Positions 1 through 8,288 of a DNA stretch of 24,371 nucleotides are shown in pieces; the first letter of the stretch is position 1; each line of letters begins with the position of its first letter. Position numbers and translations under genes: made by a program. The notes beneath the pieces are model-generated. The model was given only the letters and a program-made list of their open reading frames with translations. It was not told the DNA's origin and made no database searches. This DNA is from an uncultured Collinsella sp. (GTDB lineage: Bacteria; Actinomycetota; Coriobacteriia; Coriobacteriales; Coriobacteriaceae), in contig UQMK01000031.1 in NCBI GenBank assembly GCA_900542085.1, forward strand, positions 1-24,371. The letters are read 5' to 3'.

Positions 1-79
1 GCGGGCCGTGTTCCGCTATGCGGTTGTCAATTTGCGAAAGAAATTATGCGTCACCTCGCCTTGCGGTTCCTGTTGAAAC

Positions 80-107
80 TTGCTGACCTTTGGATGGGTC
101 GAATAAG
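80..107 (+). promoter_or_regulatory. weak candidate promoter upstream of the surface operon
   Basis: A TTGCTG (80-85) and AATAAG (102-107) pair with 16-bp spacing precedes the first gene of the surface operon. Both boxes match the sigma-70 consensus poorly, so this is only the best candidate in the first 133 bases, which show no coding sequence on either strand. The operon promoter could equally lie left of the window. Confidence 0.2.
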
Positions 108-133
108 GCCTCGATGGGGATGAATTAATCATT

Positions 134-691
134 ATGGCGGCGCGCGGACTCAAACGATTTATTGCACTTCTCAGTAGCTTGGCGATTGCGCTCGTCATGG
201 CTCTTGCCGTCGTTTCTTTTGTCCCTCGTGCATTTGGATACACGCCCTATGCAGTGCTTTCGGGCTCTATGGAACCCGAGCTTCCCGTCGGCTCCATGGT
301 GTTTGTTCACCAGGTTGATCCAACGGATATTGCCATGGGCGACAATGCAACTTTTTACCGATCGGACGGCGCCGTAGTGACCCACCAGGTGTACGAGGTC
401 GACCCTGTGGCGCAGACGATCAGTACGCAGGGAATCGCAAACAAAAATGCAGATGGAAGCATCATGCACGATGCCGAGCAGACACCTTTTTCGCGCGTGA
501 TCGGCACTGTCTCTTTTTGTGTCCCCTACCTGGGCTTCGGCAACGCATATTGCACGACGATGCCCGGTTTGCTTGTTGTGGTGGCCGTTCTGGCGCTGCT
601 GGTCGCGGCGTCGATTGTGCTCGATCGGATGGTTCCCGATGAGCCTGCGGGCAAGCATGCCCGCGCGCATGCGAGGGAGCGGCGTTCATAG
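134..691 (+). CDS. sipW: signal peptidase I, SipW (ER-type) family
   Basis: A 185-residue membrane signal peptidase that cleaves leader peptides of exported proteins on the outer face of the membrane. An N-terminal membrane span (about residues 9-30) is followed by the catalytic serine box SGSMEP (Ser45). The second catalytic position lies in VVTHQV, a histidine (His84) where ordinary bacterial LepB has lysine; this Ser/His pair defines the SipW or ER-type subgroup. A second hydrophobic span (about 148-166) and a basic, His/Arg-rich tail end the protein. In Bacillus, SipW processes TasA and TapA. Here three proteins with SipW-type signal peptides follow at once, so the peptidase is almost certainly dedicated to them. 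The start has only a loose GGGGA Shine-Dalgarno 13 nt upstream, so it is less certain than the family call. Confidence 0.9.
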   Translation: MAARGLKRFIALLSSLAIALVMALAVVSFVPRAFGYTPYAVLSGSMEPELPVGSMVFVHQVDPTDIAMGDNATFYRSDGAVVTHQVYEVDPVAQTISTQGIANKNADGSIMHDAEQTPFSRVIGTVSFCVPYLGFGNAYCTTMPGLLVVVAVLALLVAASIVLDRMVPDEPAGKHARAHARERRS

Positions 692-762
692 CGGCAGGGG
701 AGAGGTGCCGGCAACGGCAAGGGCCGTTGCCGGGGAAGTCGATTTTCGAAAGGAAGAGGACG

Positions 763-1491
763 ATGGAAAACAAGAAGAAAAAACGCTACGGCATCGTTGC
801 CGCCTTGCTGCTGCTGGTACTGGCTGCCGGCGTGGGAACGTATGCATGGCTGACGGCGACGCAGTCCCTGGAGAACGTGTTTACGATTGGAAAATTTGAG
901 ACTCCCGAGAAGAAGCCTGATCCGGATAACCCTGAGCAGCCTGGCACGGAGCCTGGCGGCAATGCTTACCTGTTCGAGACTGCGTGGAAAGAGGACGAAG
1001 AACACAAGATGGTCCCCGGTTCTTCGATGGATAAGAACCCGAACGTTGGCATTAAGAAGGGTTCCGACGACGCCTTTGTGTTCATCTATGTAAAGAACGC
1101 TGTGGTCAACGATAGCGAGCCCTACACCAAGACTCCGTGCTTTGACCTCGGTTCCAATTGGAAGCCGGTCGAAGGCGAGACCAAGAAGAACGCTGATGGC
1201 AAGTATGTGAGCGGTCTGTTCATGTATGCCAAGGGTGCTACGAGTGGCCCCGCGGTTCTGGGTGCCAAGGGCGCCACCGCGGACGTCTACACCGGCGAGC
1301 TCTTTAGCGAGGTGATGATTCCCGGCGCAATGACGAAAGAGGACGTTGTTTCGGGCGAGGCTAAGCCTGAGATTGTTGTTTCTGCCTTCATCTTCGGTGC
1401 CGACCAGAAGGACGGTAGCACCTCCGCTGCCGATAACGCCATCAACCAGGCCAAGGCTTGGGTTAACGACCCGAATAACAGCCTGAAGTAA
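763..1491 (+). CDS. SipW-dependent exported protein, TasA/camelysin-like, subunit 1
   Basis: A 242-residue exported protein. The N-terminus is lysine-rich (MENKKKKR), then a hydrophobic stretch (residues 10-25) ending in GTYAWLT and followed by ENVFTIGKF. This pattern of G-T-x-A-aromatic, then N-[VQ]-x-x-x-G, is shared with the genes at 1581 and 7705 and is typical of SipW-type signal peptides. A Pro/Asp/Glu-rich linker (about 47-66) precedes a beta-rich body. An in-frame start exists at 727, but AGGAAGAGG at 751-759 lies just upstream of 763, so 763 is chosen. The gene follows the peptidase by 71 bp and is itself followed by a strong hairpin (1503-1550), which suggests a separately abundant, possibly major, fibre subunit. 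That role is inferred; the body of the protein matches no family I can name precisely. Confidence 0.8.
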   Translation: MENKKKKRYGIVAALLLLVLAAGVGTYAWLTATQSLENVFTIGKFETPEKKPDPDNPEQPGTEPGGNAYLFETAWKEDEEHKMVPGSSMDKNPNVGIKKGSDDAFVFIYVKNAVVNDSEPYTKTPCFDLGSNWKPVEGETKKNADGKYVSGLFMYAKGATSGPAVLGAKGATADVYTGELFSEVMIPGAMTKEDVVSGEAKPEIVVSAFIFGADQKDGSTSAADNAINQAKAWVNDPNNSLK

Positions 1492-1502
1492 TCCCACCCC
1501 CA

Positions 1503-1550
1503 CCGAGATCCCGGCCCGCCCCCACCCCTATATTCGGGCCGGGATCTCGG
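1503..1550 (+). terminator. intra-operon hairpin, attenuating terminator or mRNA stabiliser
   Basis: Perfect 16-bp inverted repeat: arms 1503-1518 and 1535-1550 with a 16-nt loop. It starts 11 nt after the stop codon at 1491 and is followed by TTCCCCTTTG, a weak T-rich tail. It lies between two genes of the same operon, so partial termination or 3-prime protection of the first subunit mRNA is more likely than a complete stop. Confidence 0.75.
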
Positions 1551-1580
1551 TTCCCCTTTGATCGACGATTGGCGAACGTA

Positions 1581-2228
1581 ATGCTCAACAATCTTTCCGA
1601 CAATCAGAAACGCACCTTGGCGCTTGCCGCGATGGCGCTGTTGGCCCTGGCGTGCCTGTGCGGCACGCTGGCTTTTACCGTTGATATGGTTCCGGTGAAC
1701 AACGTTCTATCGTTTGGCAGCGTGAAGGTACGAGTCTGCGAATACACCCTCAACGAGCAGGGCGAGGAGATTCCGTTTGAGCCCAACGAGCACGGGGACT
1801 ATCCCGACACCAAGGCCAGTGGCTCTGATATCAGCCGCATTGTGCGCGTGGAGAACGCTGGAACGCAGCCTGAGTACGTTCGCGCGCGTCTGCGCATGAC
1901 GTCGGTGGCGCCCGACGGTTCGAGCGCGGATGCTTCGGGCAGCGTTGCGTTTAATGTGAACGCGGGCGAGGGGTCCCCGTGGATCGATGGCGGCGATGGG
2001 TGGTACTACTACCGCGGATTGGCCGGGCGTGGCGGCACGCTCGACCCCGGCGCCATGACGGAAAGCCTCATGGACTCGCTGCGCTTTGTGGGCGACTACC
2101 ACGATGCCGCGCGCGGCGGCTCATTCAAGCTCGATATCGATGTTCAGGCCGTGCAGGCCAAAAACCAGCAGGCAAGCGACACCGCCCTCGACGTACTTGA
2201 CGTCGTGGGCTGGCCGGAGGCGAACTAG
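1581..2228 (+). CDS. SipW-dependent exported protein, TasA/camelysin-like, subunit 2
   Basis: A 215-residue exported protein. A hydrophobic span (about residues 13-30) leads into CGTLAFTV and NNVLSFGSVKV, the SipW-type signal signature. The mature part is beta-rich: residues near RIVRVENAGTQPEYVRARLR and the later GGTLDPGAM resemble the camelysin/TasA fold, where a paired-strand body carries an NxGxxPxYVR-like strand; the 7705 product has the matching NTGTAPAYIRV segment. The start is uncertain: ATG at 1581 and TTG at 1569 both lack a clear Shine-Dalgarno, and both lie just after the 1503-1550 hairpin. ATG is preferred. The next gene starts 3 nt after this stop, indicating co-translation. A minor subunit or tip/base adaptor is a reasonable guess, not shown. 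Confidence 0.78.
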   Translation: MLNNLSDNQKRTLALAAMALLALACLCGTLAFTVDMVPVNNVLSFGSVKVRVCEYTLNEQGEEIPFEPNEHGDYPDTKASGSDISRIVRVENAGTQPEYVRARLRMTSVAPDGSSADASGSVAFNVNAGEGSPWIDGGDGWYYYRGLAGRGGTLDPGAMTESLMDSLRFVGDYHDAARGGSFKLDIDVQAVQAKNQQASDTALDVLDVVGWPEAN

Positions 2229-2231
2229 CCT

Positions 2232-5200
2232 ATGAAGATCAAGAACATAAACCGGGGCATGCTTAGCAGGCTGGTTGCCGTCGCAGCGATTGTCCTTTGC
2301 TGCGTTATGGCGCTGCCAACGGTGGTGCATGCCGAGGACGTGCCCGAGAACAAAAACGAATTCCACATCAAAAATGAGGCTGACTTTTTGTCGTGTGTGG
2401 CGCTGTCGCGCGAGCGCGATACGTCCGGCTGGCACGTTTATCTCGATAACGACATTGAGCTCGACAGCGACGACATGAAAGCCATCGTTGCAAACACCGT
2501 TAAGCATCTGTCGTTTGGCAACAAGGAGCATCCGTTTAAGGGCGTGTTCGATGGTCAAAACCACACCGTTGAGGGCCTGAACTACGATAAAGACGCTTTT
2601 GACCCCGAGCGCGATACGGGATTTTTTGCCGAGACCAACGGTGCCACCATCAAAAACTTCCTGGTCAAGGACGCCAACGTGTGGGCGGACTTCCGCGGTG
2701 GCATTATCGTGGGCAAGGCCGTCAATACGCGCTTCGAAAACGTTATGGTCATGGAGAGCACGCTGCACGTGACCTGCGCCAACAATGCCCTCAACCTCAT
2801 TACCAACGCAGGCTTTGAGGGCGGTCTCATCGCCGGCGAGCTCGACGGCTGCATCCTCTACAACTGCGAGGTCCGTGGCGGCCGTGCCGTCAACAATACG
2901 ACCTCGGGCGTGCAGGCGCTCGGCGGTGAGGGTCTGTATATGGCGGCGTTTGCCGGCTACGTTAAGAACTCGACTATCGAGTACTGCCGCGTGACGCCGA
3001 CGCGCAAAGACGACGGCTCGATTGCCGAGAAGGGCATGACCGACGTCACCAATAAGTACGACGTGGCCATTGGCGCCCTGGGCGGCAACAACGTGTACGC
3101 CTCGGGTTTTGTGGGCTGTATGGCGGGTGACGCCAAGATTATCGACTGCTTCTCGACGGCGCAGTGCTACAGCTATGCCGCGTCGTACGTGGGCGTCGTC
3201 GCCGTGACGCGCGCATGGACGGGTGGCCTGGCGGGCCGTATTTTGACCGCCGAGGGCAACGAGCTCGTCCGCAGCCATTTTGCGGGCGACTTGAGCTCGC
3301 GCCAGTACAACCCCATCGCCGTGATCCCCATCATTCAAAACGATGTGAACCTGGGCGGTATTGGCGCGCGCGCCAACAAGGATGATGCCAAAGTTACCGA
3401 GTGCTACTTTAAGCCAAGCGTGAGCCTTACTGGCAACAGCCAGGGCAACCCTGCCAAAAAGAAAATCCCCTCGTTTGGCGGCGACGGTACCACTAAGGGC
3501 GACGGCTATGGCCCGTGGGACGACGAGCGCTATACCACGCGTGAGCTGTGGGAAGAGCATGACTATGATTTCTGTGCCGGTACTAAACGCTCGACTGCTA
3601 ACGATGAGGCCCTGGGTGGCACGCACGCCAATGAGTGGGCGATGGATTACAAACTGAATATTCCCGTGCATGGCCAGAGCGTTAAGGCAACGACCGATTT
3701 TCCCGGCGCGGGCACCGCGACCATCGAGGCAACCAAGCTTGGTATTGATCAGGCGACCTCGGACCCCTACACCTTTGCCGTGAGCGCTGTGCTGGCGGGA
3801 ACGGCTCAGGGCTTGGCCCAGGGCGATACGTCGGTAACGTTTGAGCAAGAGACCTCCGCAAAGCCTGAAGGCCTGACCGAGGCAAACGAGGGATACCGCT
3901 TTACGGGCTGGTTCCGCGAGCCCGGGGTCAACGTGAACCACATCGAGGCCGATAACACCTGGTTTGACGGCAAGACCGATGCCGATGCCGTGACTGCCGG
4001 CAAACAGGTCAAGAAGAGTGAGGCGCACGAGCATACGTCGACCTATACCGCCGATAATGCCAAGGGGGTCGACGGTTTTAAGGGCAATGACCTGTTTATC
4101 GCTTCGTACGAGGCACAGGTGCTGTTCTATAACGTCAAGGGCGAGACGCTCGCGTGGCAGAGCGGCGAGGAGCACGACAAGTCGACGGACTGGTACCGCT
4201 ATGGCGTCGGTTTAACGCCGGCTGCCCCTGCGGACCGCGGCACTCTTTCTGCCAGCGCCACCTTTATCGGTTGGACGACGCAGCCGAGTGGCGAGGCCGG
4301 GATGCATGGCGGTTACGCGGCCATCACCTCGCCTAAGCTTGCCGAGCTAAAAAACGCCGGTGCGTTCTATCCTGCCGGCACCGAGATCACTGTGCTTGGT
4401 CCTACCGATTTTTATCCGGTGTACACCGACTATGTGTCGAACATCATGACGGTGTTTGAGGGCAATGAGCAGGATGCAACCGACGATCAGACTCGGCGCG
4501 ACGGTGTGGGCAAAACTGACGTTAAGGTTGAGACTGCAGAAGATGGCACAAGCGCGTATACCGTACAGGTGCTCGACGTATCCGGTAAAGCTATATCCGA
4601 GGAGGGCCAGCTGCCCGACGGCTATCGTTTCCTGGGTTGGTATGAAAACAAGGGAACTGAGGATGCCCCGCTCGAGGTGCGCGTAAGCCGCGACCCCAGC
4701 TATACGCTCCCCGCCGATGTCGATTTAACCGCGCCGCATACCTACATCGCCCGCTTTGAGTACCGAGTGGATTATTACGTTCGGGCTTATACCAACCATG
4801 AGTTTACGGACAGCAAGCTACTTTGTTCCGTTTGGAATCGCTATCAAACGCCCTTTGAGGAAAACGTCGGTAGTACCTTCGTGCGTGAAAACGTCGTCCA
4901 CTGGGGCCCGGAGCATGTTGACCACGGTATAAAGGATAGTTATGAAACGTGTGACACGCGCTTCACGAAGGAAACCCTTGTCGTGAGTCCCCTTAACGCG
5001 TACTCGCACAACGTTAAAAACGATACGGGAGCCGATACTCTAAAAAACCTCTATGCCGATACCGATTTTCCAGGCGCTGCAACGCTAAGCGATACTTGGA
5101 CTTCGGCTTCGCTGAACGTAACGGTCAAACCGGTGAATGATCGCTATCGCCTGAATTTCTGGACGCTTGAGCGCGATGGTGAATATTGGACATATGTGAA

Positions 5201-7703
5201 AAATCCCATCGAGAGCATGGTGCGTACAGATAAGAAGTACTACGTTCGCGCGATGATTACCACGGACGTTAATTTCTACAACAAGGGCGATAATGTCGTG
5301 AGGACTGCCACGCGGCGCTATGAGAGTAACTTGCTGCAGACCAAGGTGAACGGGGCGGATCCGACGTTCACGTATTACTACCCGCATGTTAATAAGTCGG
5401 TTAAAGTGGCCGAAAAGCCAGAAGATGGTGAGAAGGGATCGTATGAGAGCCCCCTGACCCTCGAAGCTTCCCCGACCGATGCCGACATGGCCGTGCCGGG
5501 CTATAAGTTCCTGGGCTGGATTTCGACCGCCGAGGTTCAGAAGGATTCTGACGTCTGGAAGTATATCTACGACGTCGCCGGCGACTCCTATGTGACGAGT
5601 GATCCGGATAAGGCAGAGCCGTATCTGGCGACCGACGAGTCCAAGGTCACCCAGTGGCAGGATGCCTATCCCGTCTACGCAAAGTACGACGTCAGCTACA
5701 CCACCAACCTGCATCGCGCAGGTTTTGAGGGTACGGACAAGGTCAATGTGCCTAGCTACAACATCGCTCCCGTTATCAACGCGGACACCAATCCTGCTAC
5801 GGCAACGGTGACCCCTGACGTTACGACGCCGGTTTATAAAGCAGGCGGTGAGCTGTATAAGTTGCAGAAGGTTGAGATCGAGCTTCCGAACGGCGAGATC
5901 AAGACGCTTCCCTACGATGTGGAGCATGGTACTTGCTCTTATCCGGTGGAACCTGGCGGAGCCTATACATTCGTGGCGTACTATTCGCCGTTGGCGGTTG
6001 TGTACCACCTCAATGCCACGGATGTGGACGGCAAAGTTGCTCAGCAAGACGATATGCTCGGCAACCTTAATGGCGGCATCCCGAAGCCTACTTATGACGT
6101 CAGCACTATCGATGCGGATACAGGCAAGTTCAACGTCTTCGTGGGCTGGACGGAAGCCGAGCCGGCACCTGGCAAGGGCTATGTCGCTTGGTCAGAGGGC
6201 ATCCGTATGGTGAGTGCTTCTACCGTGGTCAAGGCCCCCATGGAGCTGTACCCGGTCTACCGTCCCAGCCTGGTTACCGTTCAATCGAACATTGACTCTA
6301 AACTTGCGAATCCCGATCTTGTCCGTAGCCTCGGCCGCACTGATTCCGGCGACCAGATTTCTCTTGAGGTCAAGGCCGCCGAGGAGGTTGAGGGCACTGA
6401 CGGCACCAAGTACGACTTTGTCGGCTGGTCGCGCGATTATGTCAATGACGGGCAGTACACCCTGATGACTGACGATGAGAAGTATCCCCTCGAGGGCAGC
6501 GAGCCCTTTGAGAGCGTGACCTACACTGCGGTGTACAAGAAGACGCCGCTTAAAGTGCGCTATCACGACACCGAAGGCAACGTCATCTACACCGCTACGG
6601 TAGACCCGAACGATACGAGTGTTCTGCGTGGCCAGGATGGCAATGCCGGCTTTGTTCAGACAGTTAAGGTGCCCAAGATGGACGAGAACGGCAACCCGGT
6701 CTATGACGACAAGGGTGAACCCGTCATGGAGCCAAAGGAAGTGGCCTACGATCCCGAAGCCTACTCCGCAATCGTCGCATTCCTGGGCGAGCGAGCGGAT
6801 AGCAGCTTGAAGGAGTTGTTCTTGGAGTGGCAGTGGGTTAATGGCGACAAAGCTGTGGCGTGGAGCGACTTCAAGGGTAAACCGGTTACAGCCAACATGG
6901 ATTTGTATCCGGTGACGTATAAGGTCGTCGCTAACGACACATCGGACGATGCGAGCCCTAAGAATGTGACCGGGCAGCTCAAGTGGTTGCTTGATCCCAA
7001 TGCCGCGAACACGATAGATGACAAGAGCGATAAGGCGCCGTTCAAGGCTTGCTTTGCAAAGCCCTTCATGGGCACGCAACTGACGGTGCACGTTGACCGC
7101 GTGGGCTATGGTCTTCCTGGCCAGACTCCTGCGCCTGTCAACGGGAAGTATGTCTCGCTTTACAGTTCGGGTTCAGGCGAGGGCTCGTTTGAGCTGACGA
7201 ATCGTTTGGACTACAAGCTCACGGGCGACGGCACTCAGAGCGATGGCAATGCGGTGTTCGATTTCGCCGCTACGCATACGCTCAAGATCGTCAAGCAAAC
7301 CCAGGATAGCTGGGCGAAGGGCAAGACGTTCCGCTTCAAGGTTTCCCGGGCCGGCATGGACGGCAACGCCTTGGAGGAGCGCACGGTTGAGGTAACGGTG
7401 TCATCGGATGCGCAGCTGAAGGACGGTTCCGCCTGGTACTCCGGCGCTATCGAGCTTGCGGTCCCGGCGGGTATCTACACCGTCGAGGAGGACTCAGCGT
7501 GGGCATGGCGCTACAGCAACCAAATCGGCGTCCCTGGCAAGCAGCCGGGCGATAAGGCGCAGGCGACTATCTCCGCTGCATCGAGCGCGAACGATGCCAC
7601 GTTCACCTGCACGAACACGCGTGTGAACGACAAATGGATCGACGGCAGCAATCGTGCCCATAACGTTTGGAGCAACGGCAACGTAGCAAAGAAGGAGGAT
7701 TAG
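2232..7703 (+). CDS. very large secreted repeat protein with InlB-type repeats and a Cna-B-like C-terminus
   Basis: 1823 residues. A classical signal peptide (about 1-34) ends in VVHA. Residues about 50-420 look like a right-handed beta-helix or GLUG-type region, with GQNHTVEGL and strings of short G-rich strands (GGIIVGK, GGLIAGEL, GLAGRIL). From about 540 to 1640 there are at least seven degenerate InlB/Listeria-Bacteroides-type repeats, recognised by F-x-G-W cores (YRFTGWF, FIGWTT, YRFLGWY, YKFLGWI, NVFVGWT, YDFVGWS) that end in YPVY- or YTAVY-like strands. A Cna-B/SpaA-like domain (about 1680-1805) carries GIYTVEED and ends near FTCTNTRV. There is no LPXTG motif or C-terminal membrane span, so it is secreted or held by partners. 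GGAGG (2216-2220) supports the start. As the largest operon product it is probably the adhesin or tip protein. Confidence 0.85.
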   Translation: MKIKNINRGMLSRLVAVAAIVLCCVMALPTVVHAEDVPENKNEFHIKNEADFLSCVALSRERDTSGWHVYLDNDIELDSDDMKAIVANTVKHLSFGNKEHPFKGVFDGQNHTVEGLNYDKDAFDPERDTGFFAETNGATIKNFLVKDANVWADFRGGIIVGKAVNTRFENVMVMESTLHVTCANNALNLITNAGFEGGLIAGELDGCILYNCEVRGGRAVNNTTSGVQALGGEGLYMAAFAGYVKNSTIEYCRVTPTRKDDGSIAEKGMTDVTNKYDVAIGALGGNNVYASGFVGCMAGDAKIIDCFSTAQCYSYAASYVGVVAVTRAWTGGLAGRILTAEGNELVRSHFAGDLSSRQYNPIAVIPIIQNDVNLGGIGARANKDDAKVTECYFKPSVSLTGNSQGNPAKKKIPSFGGDGTTKGDGYGPWDDERYTTRELWEEHDYDFCAGTKRSTANDEALGGTHANEWAMDYKLNIPVHGQSVKATTDFPGAGTATIEATKLGIDQATSDPYTFAVSAVLAGTAQGLAQGDTSVTFEQETSAKPEGLTEANEGYRFTGWFREPGVNVNHIEADNTWFDGKTDADAVTAGKQVKKSEAHEHTSTYTADNAKGVDGFKGNDLFIASYEAQVLFYNVKGETLAWQSGEEHDKSTDWYRYGVGLTPAAPADRGTLSASATFIGWTTQPSGEAGMHGGYAAITSPKLAELKNAGAFYPAGTEITVLGPTDFYPVYTDYVSNIMTVFEGNEQDATDDQTRRDGVGKTDVKVETAEDGTSAYTVQVLDVSGKAISEEGQLPDGYRFLGWYENKGTEDAPLEVRVSRDPSYTLPADVDLTAPHTYIARFEYRVDYYVRAYTNHEFTDSKLLCSVWNRYQTPFEENVGSTFVRENVVHWGPEHVDHGIKDSYETCDTRFTKETLVVSPLNAYSHNVKNDTGADTLKNLYADTDFPGAATLSDTWTSASLNVTVKPVNDRYRLNFWTLERDGEYWTYVKNPIESMVRTDKKYYVRAMITTDVNFYNKGDNVVRTATRRYESNLLQTKVNGADPTFTYYYPHVNKSVKVAEKPEDGEKGSYESPLTLEASPTDADMAVPGYKFLGWISTAEVQKDSDVWKYIYDVAGDSYVTSDPDKAEPYLATDESKVTQWQDAYPVYAKYDVSYTTNLHRAGFEGTDKVNVPSYNIAPVINADTNPATATVTPDVTTPVYKAGGELYKLQKVEIELPNGEIKTLPYDVEHGTCSYPVEPGGAYTFVAYYSPLAVVYHLNATDVDGKVAQQDDMLGNLNGGIPKPTYDVSTIDADTGKFNVFVGWTEAEPAPGKGYVAWSEGIRMVSASTVVKAPMELYPVYRPSLVTVQSNIDSKLANPDLVRSLGRTDSGDQISLEVKAAEEVEGTDGTKYDFVGWSRDYVNDGQYTLMTDDEKYPLEGSEPFESVTYTAVYKKTPLKVRYHDTEGNVIYTATVDPNDTSVLRGQDGNAGFVQTVKVPKMDENGNPVYDDKGEPVMEPKEVAYDPEAYSAIVAFLGERADSSLKELFLEWQWVNGDKAVAWSDFKGKPVTANMDLYPVTYKVVANDTSDDASPKNVTGQLKWLLDPNAANTIDDKSDKAPFKACFAKPFMGTQLTVHVDRVGYGLPGQTPAPVNGKYVSLYSSGSGEGSFELTNRLDYKLTGDGTQSDGNAVFDFAATHTLKIVKQTQDSWAKGKTFRFKVSRAGMDGNALEERTVEVTVSSDAQLKDGSAWYSGAIELAVPAGIYTVEEDSAWAWRYSNQIGVPGKQPGDKAQATISAASSANDATFTCTNTRVNDKWIDGSNRAHNVWSNGNVAKKED

Positions 7704-7704
7704 C

Positions 7705-8286
7705 ATGTCCAAGCGCAAGCGCATCATCGCCTTGCTGGTGGGGGTTATCCTCCTGGCCGGTACGGCAGGCACGTTGGCCTGGCTTTCGGTTACGGGCGTG
7801 CTGGTCAACCAGTTCGGCATCGGGTCGGTGACGCCATCGGTTCAGGAAACGCTCAACGGCAAAGTGAAAAGCGATGTCAAGGCGAAGAACACGGGTACCG
7901 CGCCCGCCTATATTCGTGTTGCAGTGGATATCTACTGGCAGGACCAGGATGGCGCACGCCTGTGGGATGAGCCGAAGGAGGAGCCGAAGGGTGAGGCGGA
8001 TTACGAGATTGCGTGGAGCGTGGCTGATGCCTCGGGCGCGAACTCGGCTTATAACTGGGTTAAGGCGAGCGACGGGTTCTATTACTGGACGTCGCCCGTC
8101 GCTCCCGGCGCGGAAACCGGCGTGCTCATTAATAGGGTTACCGAGCTCAAGGCAACCGAAGGTCGCAATCTTGTCGTGGATATCTCCACTCAGGCGGTCC
8201 AGGCGACGCCCGATGAGGCCGTGCACGACGCATGGGGTTGCTCGGTCGAGAATGACGTGCTGGTGCCGCCGCATGGAGGTGCGTAA
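7705..8286 (+). CDS. SipW-dependent exported protein, TasA/camelysin-like, subunit 3
   Basis: A 193-residue exported protein with a basic N-terminus (MSKRKR), hydrophobic stretch (7-22), GTLAWLSVTG and NQFGIGSV, the same signal pattern as the products at 763 and 1581. Mature features include KAKNTGTAPAYIRVAVDIYW, then a tryptophan- and tyrosine-rich middle (YNWVKASDGFYYWTSPVAPG) parallel to WYYYRGLAGRGGTLDPG in subunit 2, and a final VDISTQAVQATPDEA that parallels LDIDVQAVQAKNQQA there. These parallels show subunits 2 and 3 are paralogues. The Shine-Dalgarno GAAGGAGG (7691-7698) sits inside the end of the giant gene and the spacer is one base, so translation is coupled. Probably a fibre subunit or accessory protein. 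Confidence 0.82.
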   Translation: MSKRKRIIALLVGVILLAGTAGTLAWLSVTGVLVNQFGIGSVTPSVQETLNGKVKSDVKAKNTGTAPAYIRVAVDIYWQDQDGARLWDEPKEEPKGEADYEIAWSVADASGANSAYNWVKASDGFYYWTSPVAPGAETGVLINRVTELKATEGRNLVVDISTQAVQATPDEAVHDAWGCSVENDVLVPPHGGA

Positions 8287-8288
8287 GT

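Noticed and set aside
2121..4175. Long minus-strand frame opposite the giant gene
   Set aside because: It is an antisense shadow created by GC-biased codons; it has low-complexity Val/His/Arg composition and no motifs.
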